Position numbers and translations under genes: made by a program. A stretch of 20,493 nucleotides of DNA from Bacteroidales bacterium (GTDB lineage Bacteria; Bacteroidota; Bacteroidia; Bacteroidales; UBA7960). The DNA is taken from assembly GCA_007131125.1 (NCBI GenBank), contig SLRE01000106.1, positions 1-20,493 on the forward strand. Reading direction: 5' to 3'. Positions 12,948 to 20,493 of the stretch are shown piece after piece (position 1 is the first letter of the stretch; each line of letters begins with the position of its first letter). The notes under the pieces were generated by a model. It was given only the letters and a program-made list of their open reading frames with translations. It was not told where the DNA came from and searched no databases.

Positions 12948-15551
12948 ATGAAAAAATTCAAAATATTATTAATCGCATTGTTTCTTATTCCCTCAGGTTT
13001 AATGGGTTCAGAGCGGGTTGTTATATCAGACTGGCTAAAAACCGGGCCCATGAAACTGGAATTTCCTGTTTTTCACGACACGGAAAATGTGAAAGGGAAA
13101 ACCTTTTCTGCAACCGACCTGCTAACTTTTGACCATCTCAGCCTGGATGATTACTTTCCCCGGGAAGGGATGAGTATTAACTGGTTAAAAGGAAAAACCC
13201 ATACCTGGGAGCAGGGGCAGACCAACGAAAACGGTTACCTCCTGATTGACGAATCCAAAGTGCCGGATAACCCCGAAGTAGCCTATATGGCTGCTTACCT
13301 TAAAACGGAGCGCTGGATGGAGAGCAAACTGGAAATCAAAAGCCCTTTCCTGCTTGAGGTTTATCTTAACGGCAACAGGATTGCCACCAAAGCCACCATG
13401 GAAAAGGAAGAAAATACAATGGGAACCATTACCCACGACCTGAAGCTTCCCCGGGGCAACCATCTGCTGATGATTAAAACCATCCGCCCTCCCGAAGAAG
13501 GACTGGAGTGGAAAGTAATGGCAAATCTTGAAATCAAAGACCCTTATCTTATTTCGGATTTAAAACCCGGGCTAAGGCCGCAGACAGGGAAAGACATTCT
13601 TCATATTATGGACGGTAAAAAAATAAACCGTGTAGATCCCTCCCCCGACGGAAAATTCTATGCGGTCAATTACCGCCGCTCTTTGCCTCCCTCCAATGAT
13701 TCGGAAACCTGGTCAGAGATCAAAAGCTTTTCCGACAATAGGGTAATTGAGTCTTTCCGCCATTCGCGGACATCCCGCCATAGCTGGCTTCCAAAAACCA
13801 ATGCCGTTTCCTATACAACCACCCGCAACGGAAAAACCACCCTGCACCTGCATCATATGGAAAACGGACGGAAAAGCATTTTAATGGAGGACATAGAAAA
13901 CTTCCAGGGCTACCGCTGGTCGCCGGATGAAAAATCTGTTTTTTACCTTATCCGGGAAGAAGGCAGCGGTGCCGACGATACCATGAGGCAAATCAAGGGT
14001 ATGCAGGACCGGGTGCCCGGCTGGCGAAACCGTACTTTCATTTTCAAGCTGGATGTAAATTCGGGGATAAAAACCAGGCTGACCTATGGAAATATCTCTA
14101 CTTCACTTCAGGATGTAAGCCCTGACGGGAAAAAACTGGTTTTCAGCCAAAGCCGGCCCGACTACCTGGAAAGACCCTATCTCAAACATGACCTTTTCAT
14201 TCTGGATATTCAGAACATGGAAGTGGACACCCTTTTGGCCGACCAGCGCTGGGGAGTTTCGGTGCAGTTTTCGCCTGATGGAAAGAAACTGCTGGCCACC
14301 GGCGGCCCATCTGCCTTTGACCGGGCCGGTGAAAACCTTCCGGAAGGTACCATTGCCAATAACTATGATACACAGGCCTATATTTTTGACCTGGAGGACC
14401 GCAGCGTAGAATGCATCACCTTTGATTTTGACCCATCTGTTGTTTCTGCACACTGGCAGGCCTCCGATAACCACATTTACCTGCTTGTCACCGAAGAGGA
14501 TTACCGGCGTCTTTACAAATACAATGTCCGGAGGGAGCGGTTCTCCCTTGTTGAAACCGGGGTGGAATTTGCTGCCAACCTGCGTTTTGCCAGCAATGCC
14601 AATGTTGCCGCATACCTGGGCAATCAGGCCAATGCCCCACAGAAAGCATACAGGATGAATTTGCGCAATCAGCGCTATTCCGTGCTTGAAGATACCGAAG
14701 GGTACAATTACCGGCATGTGGAATTTGGTGAGGTAAACACCTGGAATTTCACCACATCTGATGGGTTGGATATCAACGGCCGCTATTACCTTCCCCCGGA
14801 CTTTGACCCGGAGGAGAAATATCCCCTCATTGTTTATTATTACGGAGGAATGTCGCCCGTAAGCAGGGCCTTTGGCGGACGATACCCCTTCAATATCTGG
14901 GCAGCACACGGTTATGTGGTTTATGTGCTACAGCCAAGTGGAGCCATTGGGTTCGGGCAGGAGTTTTCTGCTGCCCATGTCAACAACTGGGGCATTACCG
15001 TGGCCGATGAAATCATAGAAGGGACCGAAAAATTCCTGGAAGCCCATCCTTTTGCCGACCCGGAAAGAATAGGTTGCGGGGGAGCCTCTTACGGAGGATT
15101 TATGACCATGCTGCTGATGACCCGCACCGATATGTTCACTGCTGCATTTTCCCATGCAGGAATCAGTAACATTGCCAGCTACTGGGGCGAAGGCTACTGG
15201 GGTTATTCCTACAGTGCAGAAGCCTCAGCCGGAAGCTTTCCCTGGAACAGCCCCGAAATCTATGTTGACCAAAGTCCGCTGTTTCAGGCAGACAGGGTCA
15301 CCACTCCCTTATTGCTGCTTACCGGCGACAGCGACACCAACGTACCACCCGGGGAGAGCATACAGATGTATACCGCATTGAAACTGCTGGGCCGTCCGGT
15401 AGAATTAATACTCGTTGAAGGGGAAGACCACCATATTTTAACCTACAACAAAAGAATCAAATGGCACAACACCATTATGGCCTGGTGGGAAAAATATCTC
15501 AAAGACCAGCCCGAATGGTGGAACGACCTCTACCCGGAAAAGAACTATTAA
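12948..15551 (+). CDS. Exported S9-family serine peptidase (prolyl oligopeptidase family)
   Basis: The 867-residue protein begins with a Sec-type signal peptide (MKKFK, then hydrophobic ILLIALFLIPSGLMG). I therefore prefer the ATG at 12948 to one at 12906, which would put 14 extra residues in front. A segment at about 110-190 (LLEVYLNGNRIATKA, LPRGNHLLMIKT) looks like a beta-sandwich of the carbohydrate-binding jelly-roll type. A beta-propeller follows, with repeats of the S-P-D-G-K type (PSPDGKFYAV, VSPDGKKLVFS, FSPDGKKLLATGG). The C-terminal alpha/beta hydrolase carries the catalytic triad: Ser714 in GCGGASYGGF, Asp796 in GDSDTNVP and His828 in EGEDHH. It should cleave peptides in the periplasm or at the cell surface, like dipeptidyl or acylaminoacyl peptidases; exact specificity is unknown. 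It is transcribed alone and ends in a terminator. Confidence 0.93.
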   Translation: MKKFKILLIALFLIPSGLMGSERVVISDWLKTGPMKLEFPVFHDTENVKGKTFSATDLLTFDHLSLDDYFPREGMSINWLKGKTHTWEQGQTNENGYLLIDESKVPDNPEVAYMAAYLKTERWMESKLEIKSPFLLEVYLNGNRIATKATMEKEENTMGTITHDLKLPRGNHLLMIKTIRPPEEGLEWKVMANLEIKDPYLISDLKPGLRPQTGKDILHIMDGKKINRVDPSPDGKFYAVNYRRSLPPSNDSETWSEIKSFSDNRVIESFRHSRTSRHSWLPKTNAVSYTTTRNGKTTLHLHHMENGRKSILMEDIENFQGYRWSPDEKSVFYLIREEGSGADDTMRQIKGMQDRVPGWRNRTFIFKLDVNSGIKTRLTYGNISTSLQDVSPDGKKLVFSQSRPDYLERPYLKHDLFILDIQNMEVDTLLADQRWGVSVQFSPDGKKLLATGGPSAFDRAGENLPEGTIANNYDTQAYIFDLEDRSVECITFDFDPSVVSAHWQASDNHIYLLVTEEDYRRLYKYNVRRERFSLVETGVEFAANLRFASNANVAAYLGNQANAPQKAYRMNLRNQRYSVLEDTEGYNYRHVEFGEVNTWNFTTSDGLDINGRYYLPPDFDPEEKYPLIVYYYGGMSPVSRAFGGRYPFNIWAAHGYVVYVLQPSGAIGFGQEFSAAHVNNWGITVADEIIEGTEKFLEAHPFADPERIGCGGASYGGFMTMLLMTRTDMFTAAFSHAGISNIASYWGEGYWGYSYSAEASAGSFPWNSPEIYVDQSPLFQADRVTTPLLLLTGDSDTNVPPGESIQMYTALKLLGRPVELILVEGEDHHILTYNKRIKWHNTIMAWWEKYLKDQPEWWNDLYPEKNY

Positions 15552-15576
15552 TAATTGGGAGACCAGATTAGGAAAG

Positions 15577-15608
15577 TGGGATGTGGTATTTATCGCATCC
15601 CATTTTTT
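15577..15608 (+). terminator. Terminator of the S9 peptidase gene, overlapping the convergent gene's stop
   Basis: TGGGATG (15577-15583) pairs perfectly with CATCCCA (15596-15602) across a 12-base loop, followed by six T (15603-15608). It is 25 bases after the peptidase stop. The right half lies inside the last codons and stop codon of the minus-strand OB-fold gene. Confidence 0.75.
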
Positions 15609-16048
15609 GATTCTTCAGGGAACGAACAATACTCCAGAATCACATCACTCCCGGAAAATCCCGTACAAAGTCCTTTCAACCTTACGTTTTGTCCGGGTGA
15701 AAGCTCAAGAGCTTTTTCCCTATGGTTTTCGAGCATGTTGCAACGAACGCCTTCCCGCCCAAAAAAACCTTCCTCAAAAGAAAAGGTAACAACCACCAAA
15801 TCCTGAATTTGCTCAACAGAAGACACACTGCCGGTTATTTCTATCATTTGGCCTTCGAAACGGTCTCCCGCCTCATGTGCATAATCAGCAAACTTGTAAT
15901 ACAGGTCTTCAGCCGAAATTTCCATGGCGGCAGGTTCAGCCTCATAATCAGTAGGAGGGTTAAGGATAACATAAAGCAACAAGATCACGGCCGCCAAAAC
16001 TGCAGCCCAGATATAGCCCGTTGCCTTATTTGCCCGAAATTTTTTCAT
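15590..16048 (-). CDS. Small membrane-anchored OB-fold (tRNA_anti-like) protein
   Basis: The 152-residue protein has a basic N-terminus (MKKFRANKATG), one hydrophobic segment at about 12-30 and no lipobox cysteine, so it is probably a single-span inner-membrane protein with its domain outside. Residues about 42-142 (ISAEDLYYKFADYAHEAGDR, then IEITGSVSSV and GQNVRLKGLCTGF) resemble the tRNA_anti-like OB-fold family found in Bacteroidota. The name reflects fold resemblance only; RNA binding has not been shown for this group as far as I know. Cys104, Cys128 and Cys142 are present. It starts 41 bases after the CLC gene stop and is probably the last gene of that transcript. Function unknown. Confidence 0.8.
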   Translation of the reverse strand: MKKFRANKATGYIWAAVLAAVILLLYVILNPPTDYEAEPAAMEISAEDLYYKFADYAHEAGDRFEGQMIEITGSVSSVEQIQDLVVVTFSFEEGFFGREGVRCNMLENHREKALELSPGQNVRLKGLCTGFSGSDVILEYCSFPEESKNGMR

Positions 16049-16089
16049 ATTAACGTATTGTTTTTTTCAGGAGGATTCTGCCCGCTCCT

Positions 16090-17883
16090 TTACTCTTCGG
16101 AAAACTCAATAAGCATTTTACGGTAAATATTGAAGACATTTGAGCGGGAAACAAAGCCCTGGTATTTACCTTCTTTCACCACAGGCAGGTTCCACAAACC
16201 GGTATCTTTAAACTTTTTCATTACCTGGTCCATGCTGTCGCCCATTTGCACAACCACTTTTGGCTGAATCATGAAATTCCTCACTTTCAGGGAGTCGTAT
16301 TTGGAGCGGTCAAACATCACCTCCCTTACATCATCAAGGGCCACTAGCCCAAGGAAGTCCCCCTGCCGGTTGATTACCGGGAAAATGTTGCGCTGGGATT
16401 TGGCAATTACTTTAACCAGCTCTCCAAGGGTTTGATTGGGATTAACCTTAATAAAGTTGGTTTCCAGCACACTCTCCACATTCAGCAGGGTTAATACCGC
16501 CTTGTCCTTGTGGTGGGTAATCAGCTGACCTTTCTGGGCCAGCTTTTTTGTGTAAAGTGAATGAGGCTGAAAATATATCACTGTCAAATAAGAAATAGAA
16601 GAAACCAATATGAGGGGGATGAAGAGCTCATACCCCCCGGTGATTTCCGCAATCAGGAATATGGCCGTGAGGGGCGCATGGATTACCCCGGCAATAAGTC
16701 CTGCCATGCCCACCAGGGTAAAGTTGTACTCGGAAAGTTTTACCTGGGTGAATACATTAAGCAGGCGTGAACTGATAAAGCCGGTAATGCCTCCCATAAA
16801 CAGGCTAGGGGCAAACACACCACCGATACCCCCTGCCCCGGTTGTTAAAGAGGTGGCTATGGCTTTAAAAAACAAAACCAAAAGCAAAAACCCAACAAAC
16901 AACAACCCGGTTTCATCAACAACATGGTCAAATAAACTTCCGTGCAACAACTCCTCCGGATAACCCGACAGCAGGCTACGCATGGTAAAATACCCTTCCC
17001 CGAAAAGCGGCGGAAACAAAAAGATCAACAAACCAAGTACACTGCCGCCTATCATTACCCGCTTATAGGGGTCTTTGACCCTTTTTATCCGGGATTCAAC
17101 GCGGCTGTTCATCCAGGTAAAATAAATGGATACCAGGCCTGTGATCACTCCAAGCATAATATAAAACGGAATATGTCCGTAAGTCAGGGGATCTTTCAGG
17201 GCAAAATAAAACTCTATCTGCTCACCAAGAAAAATGGTTGAAAAAATGGCTCCCACCACCGTGGCGATCAGCAATGGTATGATGGAAGTCATGGTAAGGT
17301 CCAGTTTCAGCACTTCCATGGCAAAAATAAGCCCGGCAATTGGGGCTTTAAAAATGGCTGCAATGGCCGCTGCAGCACCACAACCTATCAGCAGATTGGT
17401 TCTTTTGAATCCAAACCTGGCAGCCTGTGCCACATTAGACCCAATAGCAGCACCCGTTGAAACAATGGGTGCCTCCATCCCTACCGATCCGCCAAAACCT
17501 CCCGTAAAAATACAGGCCACTATTGAAGAGTAGGTGTTGTGCAGTTTCATTACCCCCTTGTTGCGGGAAATGGCATAAAGGATTTTGGATACCCCGTGGC
17601 TGATATCATCTTTTACAAACTTGCGCACATAAAACACCGTAATCAGAATGCCGATGATGGGAAAAACGAAAAGGAAAAGATTTCCCATACGCTGACCGGG
17701 GATGTTTCGAACCCAATACTCCAGGTAGTGCACCGAAGTTTTAAGCACTACTGCCGCAACGGCGGCAAGAATACCAATGATCACGCACAGGATCAGGATG
17801 TAATGGCGGTCGCTGATGTGCCTGAGCCGCCATACCATGAATCTTTCAATTGCGGATTGCTTTTCCATGGGCTTTTTGTGCAT
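16090..17883 (-). CDS. CLC-family chloride channel/transporter with two CBS domains
   Basis: This 597-residue inner-membrane protein has the CLC core (about 25-445, many hydrophobic helices) and a cytoplasmic CBS pair (about 468-595). Ion-path signatures are ISHGVSK (94-100), in place of the classical GSGIP, GGSVGMEAP (131-139) with the external gate Glu137, GAGGIGGVFAP (349-359), and Tyr444 at the position of the central tyrosine. FKAPIAGLIFAMEVLK (178-193) aligns with E. coli FNAPLAGILFIIEEMR, which puts Val191 at the internal proton-transfer glutamate (Glu203). The family includes 2 Cl-/H+ antiporters and channels; that substitution leaves the mechanism open. The CBS domains probably bind nucleotides or sense ionic conditions. 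It starts 31 bases after the uvrC stop and is likely co-transcribed with it. Confidence 0.94.
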   Translation of the reverse strand: MHKKPMEKQSAIERFMVWRLRHISDRHYILILCVIIGILAAVAAVVLKTSVHYLEYWVRNIPGQRMGNLFLFVFPIIGILITVFYVRKFVKDDISHGVSKILYAISRNKGVMKLHNTYSSIVACIFTGGFGGSVGMEAPIVSTGAAIGSNVAQAARFGFKRTNLLIGCGAAAAIAAIFKAPIAGLIFAMEVLKLDLTMTSIIPLLIATVVGAIFSTIFLGEQIEFYFALKDPLTYGHIPFYIMLGVITGLVSIYFTWMNSRVESRIKRVKDPYKRVMIGGSVLGLLIFLFPPLFGEGYFTMRSLLSGYPEELLHGSLFDHVVDETGLLFVGFLLLVLFFKAIATSLTTGAGGIGGVFAPSLFMGGITGFISSRLLNVFTQVKLSEYNFTLVGMAGLIAGVIHAPLTAIFLIAEITGGYELFIPLILVSSISYLTVIYFQPHSLYTKKLAQKGQLITHHKDKAVLTLLNVESVLETNFIKVNPNQTLGELVKVIAKSQRNIFPVINRQGDFLGLVALDDVREVMFDRSKYDSLKVRNFMIQPKVVVQMGDSMDQVMKKFKDTGLWNLPVVKEGKYQGFVSRSNVFNIYRKMLIEFSEE

Positions 17884-17914
17884 TCAAATATAAAGAAACA
17901 AAAAAGTTTTCAAT

Positions 17915-19756
17915 TCAGGGCTGGGTGGAACCACCTTTGTTCTTTTCCTGAAAAAAAGCCTGCAATATGTTGGCTTTTGCCGGTCCTACCGTTTCTTTCC
18001 ATGCTTCAAACCCGGCCTTTTTAATTCCGGCCACTGACCTGAATTTTTTCAACAGGGTTTCTGCCGTTTTTGGTCCTATGCCTTTTATTTCCGACAGCTG
18101 TGATTTCAGGCTTGCTTTTTGCCTGCGGCCTCGATGATGGTTGATGCCGAAACGATGGGCTTCATCACGCATATGTTGGATCACCTTTAAGGTTTCGGAT
18201 TTTTTATCGATATACAAAGGAACGCTGTCCCCGGGATAATAGATCTCTTCCAGTCTTTTGGCAATGCCGATGACCGGGATCTTTTTCCTTAAGTCCAGTT
18301 TTTCCAATGCATTGAGGGCAGAGCTCAACTGCCCTTTTCCCCCATCCACTACCAGTAAATGCGGCAAAGGTTGTTGTTCTTCCAAAAGCCTTTTGTAGCG
18401 GCGATATACCGCTTCTTCCATGGAAGCATAGTCGTTAGGACCTTCCACCGTTTTGATGTTGTAATGGCGGTATTCCTTTCTGCTTGGGCGGGCATCTTTA
18501 AAAACCACCATGGCGGCCACCGGCTGGGCCCCCTGGGTGTTGCTTATGTCAAAACATTCTATATGCACGGGCCGGGTATTCAACCGCAAATCCTCCTTCA
18601 TCCTGTCCAACAACCGCCTGGTATGCCTTTCCGGGTCAACCAGTTCTTTTTGCTTTCGTTTTTCCAGGCGGTAGTATTTGGCGTTGCGCTCCGAAAGCTC
18701 CAGCAGCTTTTTCTTGTCTCCCCGCCTGGGTACAGTAAATTTAACGTCAGGCAAAGGGGTTTGTAGTTTTAAAGGAGTGATTATTTCGCGGGCATCGCTG
18801 TTGAACCGCTGCCGCAGTTCGGTTATGGCAACCTCAAGTAGCTCTGTATCAGTTTCCTCAAGTCGCTTTTTTATCTCCAGAGTATGAGATTGCACAATGG
18901 CCCCGTTGACCACTTTCAGAAAATTCACAAAACCAAACTCCTGGTCGCTGACAATGGAAAACACATCCACATTGCTGACAGAAGGATTTACCACCATGGA
19001 TTTGGCCTGGAATTTTTCCAGCAGTTCAATTTTTTCTTTTACCACATTGGCTTTCTCAAAAGCAAACTCATCGGCATACTTTTTCATCAGCCCCTTCAGT
19101 TCCTGGGTCACGGTTCCCAGATTGCCTTTCAGGATGTCTTCTATTCGGTTTATGGTTTCCTGGTAGTCTGACTCATCCTGAAGTCCTTCGCATGGCCCAA
19201 GGCAGTTGCCAAGATGGTATTCCAGGCAAACCTTGAATTTTCCCGCTTCAATATTTTCCTTTGTAAGGTTTAGGCGGCAGGTGCGGTATTGAAAAAGCTG
19301 ACGTACCAGGTCCAGGAGGGCATTCATCATTTTTACGGAAGCATAGGGCCCAAAATATTTGCTTCCGTCGCGCACCAAATTGCGGGTCGGGAAAATGCGG
19401 GGAAAGGGTTCATTCTTTATGCAAATCCAGGGAAAGGTTTTATCGTCCTTGAGCAAAACATTGTAGCGGGGCTGGTATTTTTTTATCAGGTTGTTTTCCA
19501 GCAACAACGCATCCAGCTCAGTGTCCACAATAATATGGCGGATGTCGGCAACCCGCCTCACCATGACCATTATTTTTCCGCTATCGTATCTGTCGCGGTT
19601 AAAATAGGATGCAACCCGCTTTTTAATATTTTTTGCCTTCCCTACATATATCACCTTGCCCTTCTCATCAAAAAACTGGTAAACACCTGGTTTTGAAGGA
19701 AGGGTTTGAATCATGGGTTGTAACTTTTCCCGGTTTTTATGATGGGTTTTGGCCAT
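17915..19756 (-). CDS. uvrC: Excinuclease ABC subunit C
   Basis: UvrC makes the dual incisions beside DNA lesions recognised by UvrA/UvrB. The 613-residue protein has the full domain set: a GIY-YIG nuclease (about 18-100; GVYQFFD, VIYVGKAKN, ENNLIKKYQPRYN), a Cys region with Cys160, 177, 185 and 189 (CLEYHLGNCLGPC) consistent with the iron-sulfur site reported for UvrC, a UVR motif (about 213-248) for UvrB contact, an RNase H-like nuclease (FDISNTQG, VVDGGKGQL, RDEAHRFGINHHR), and a C-terminal tandem helix-hairpin-helix (IKGIGPKTAETLLKKF). The ATG at 19756 gives a 14-residue lead-in; Met15 is a possible alternative. It follows the partial DUF4130 gene by 64 bases and precedes the CLC gene by 31, so the three may share a transcript. 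Confidence 0.98.
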   Translation of the reverse strand: MAKTHHKNREKLQPMIQTLPSKPGVYQFFDEKGKVIYVGKAKNIKKRVASYFNRDRYDSGKIMVMVRRVADIRHIIVDTELDALLLENNLIKKYQPRYNVLLKDDKTFPWICIKNEPFPRIFPTRNLVRDGSKYFGPYASVKMMNALLDLVRQLFQYRTCRLNLTKENIEAGKFKVCLEYHLGNCLGPCEGLQDESDYQETINRIEDILKGNLGTVTQELKGLMKKYADEFAFEKANVVKEKIELLEKFQAKSMVVNPSVSNVDVFSIVSDQEFGFVNFLKVVNGAIVQSHTLEIKKRLEETDTELLEVAITELRQRFNSDAREIITPLKLQTPLPDVKFTVPRRGDKKKLLELSERNAKYYRLEKRKQKELVDPERHTRRLLDRMKEDLRLNTRPVHIECFDISNTQGAQPVAAMVVFKDARPSRKEYRHYNIKTVEGPNDYASMEEAVYRRYKRLLEEQQPLPHLLVVDGGKGQLSSALNALEKLDLRKKIPVIGIAKRLEEIYYPGDSVPLYIDKKSETLKVIQHMRDEAHRFGINHHRGRRQKASLKSQLSEIKGIGPKTAETLLKKFRSVAGIKKAGFEAWKETVGPAKANILQAFFQEKNKGGSTQP

Positions 19757-19820
19757 TTTGCTCCCGCAGATTACGATGGGGCAAAGTTGAGAAAATTTTT
19801 CGAATTGAATTTTTTCAGGA

Positions 19821-20493
19821 TCATCCGGTGGTACCGCCCGGTTTGTTTTTTTCGGGAAGGTATTTCCAGTACCTTTTGGGCATGAATTTTTTCATTTGCC
19901 GGTGGTTTTTCCGCTCAAGAATATTCACCGCATCGTAATAGTGCTTCCAAAGGCTGCAATAATAATCTTCGTCAAGGTCTTTAACTTCTTTGGCCAGGTT
20001 GCCTGAATGAAAGTTTATTTTATGGTCTTCCAGGATAATCTCCCTCACCATGCTGCAATCATAATAAAGACCGTAATTTCTGCGGGTGTCGTAAATGACC
20101 CATTTTTGTTGGGGAAAACGGCTTTTAAAGTGAGGTGCCAGCAACCTGAGGATGTTGTGATCGGGATCGAAGGGTGCAAAATACATTCCGTCGGCGGTCT
20201 TTTGAAAACGGATAAACCCGTGAAAACGATGCACCTCTTTTTTTACTTTCCGTGCAGTTTGTACCAGTTCAAAAACGTCATCGTCGAGCATATTCAGGTA
20301 AAATCGGCCTGACTTATCGCGGAATACCTTTTTAAGGTAGCGCCACAACAACATTTCCACTTCCGGCAGTTCCGACAAAAAAGCAACATGCACAAGGCGG
20401 GTATTGCGCTGATTGGTGCAATTGCCCAAGCCATGCCATACCCTTTTGGCTTTTTCAGGATCGGTAACCACCTTAATAAAATCTCCAAGCACC
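19821..20493 (-). CDS. DUF4130/TIGR03915-type protein, N-terminus beyond the window
   Basis: At least 223 residues are present; the frame runs off the right edge, and the GTG at 20492 is probably an internal valine rather than the start. VHRFHGFIRFQKTADGMYFA, FDPDHNILRLLAPHF and FPQQKWVIYDTRRNYGLYYD match my memory of the DUF4130 / TIGR03915 family. Members are usually encoded beside a radical SAM protein (TIGR03916) thought to act in DNA modification or repair, and some carry or accompany uracil-DNA glycosylase-like domains. The expected N-terminal 40-50 residues and the radical SAM gene would lie upstream, outside the window. The C-terminal tail after the DUF4130 core (MKKFMPKRYWKYLPEKN) is basic. 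uvrC follows directly, supporting a DNA-related context. Biochemical role not established. Confidence 0.8.
   Translation of the reverse strand, partial: VLGDFIKVVTDPEKAKRVWHGLGNCTNQRNTRLVHVAFLSELPEVEMLLWRYLKKVFRDKSGRFYLNMLDDDVFELVQTARKVKKEVHRFHGFIRFQKTADGMYFAPFDPDHNILRLLAPHFKSRFPQQKWVIYDTRRNYGLYYDCSMVREIILEDHKINFHSGNLAKEVKDLDEDYYCSLWKHYYDAVNILERKNHRQMKKFMPKRYWKYLPEKNKPGGTTG

Noticed and set aside
14103..14909. 268-codon minus-strand open frame inside the S9 peptidase gene
   Set aside because: Antisense to the propeller and hydrolase region of a well-supported gene, with no domain signature.
20490..20493. GTG near the right edge as the real start of the DUF4130 gene
   Set aside because: The family usually has a further 40-50 N-terminal residues and the frame remains open at the edge, so the gene is taken as truncated.
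1..20493. Mobile elements, CRISPR arrays, tRNA or rRNA genes
   Set aside because: No transposase or integrase motifs, regularly spaced repeats, or tRNA/rRNA-like sequence were seen; the window reads as stable core chromosome.

Overview
The window looks like chromosomal DNA of a Bacteroidota bacterium, most likely of the Bacteroidales/Marinilabiliales type. Three things suggest this. Intergenic regions carry copies of the Bacteroidota promoter box TAnnTTTG. Almost every start codon lacks a Shine-Dalgarno sequence and sits behind an A/T-rich leader. The gene run rsh - fur - purA, with ppx, ppk and sixA upstream of it, is as I remember it from that phylum. Base composition looks even throughout, and I see no mobile element, CRISPR array, tRNA or rRNA.

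Left part (1-2735). The last 35 codons of an unrecognised plus-strand gene are followed by a 598-residue fusion of a DhaL-type kinase with a DegV/FakB-type fatty-acid-binding domain. A bidirectional terminator separates it from a convergent rubrerythrin gene, which has the only strong Shine-Dalgarno sequence I found in the window.

Central part (2736-12735, all minus strand; transcription runs right to left). In order of transcription: glyA (serine hydroxymethyltransferase), sixA (phosphohistidine phosphatase), ppk (polyphosphate kinase), ppx (exopolyphosphatase-like), rsh ((p)ppGpp synthetase/hydrolase), a Fur-family regulator, and purA (adenylosuccinate synthetase). This is a stringent-response, polyphosphate and purine cluster. 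It makes and breaks polyphosphate and (p)ppGpp and includes an enzyme, PurA, that is a known (p)ppGpp target in other bacteria. Several genes have their own recognisable -7 boxes, and hairpins or terminators break the run, so it is a functional neighbourhood rather than one operon. About 435 bases between purA and rubrerythrin hold no gene but contain inverted repeats.

Right part (12736-20493). A divergent intergenic region separates glyA from an exported S9-family peptidase on the plus strand. The peptidase converges on a minus-strand group with short gaps: a partial DUF4130/TIGR03915-type gene running off the right edge, uvrC, a CLC chloride transporter/channel with CBS domains, and a small membrane-anchored OB-fold protein. 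The first two point to DNA repair.

Most of the window is well-known housekeeping genes. The less ordinary points are the kinase/fatty-acid-binder fusion with a changed ligand residue, the lone Shine-Dalgarno on rubrerythrin, the sixA-ppk pairing, the CLC protein lacking the proton glutamate, the dyads over two promoters, and the DUF4130 gene next to uvrC.
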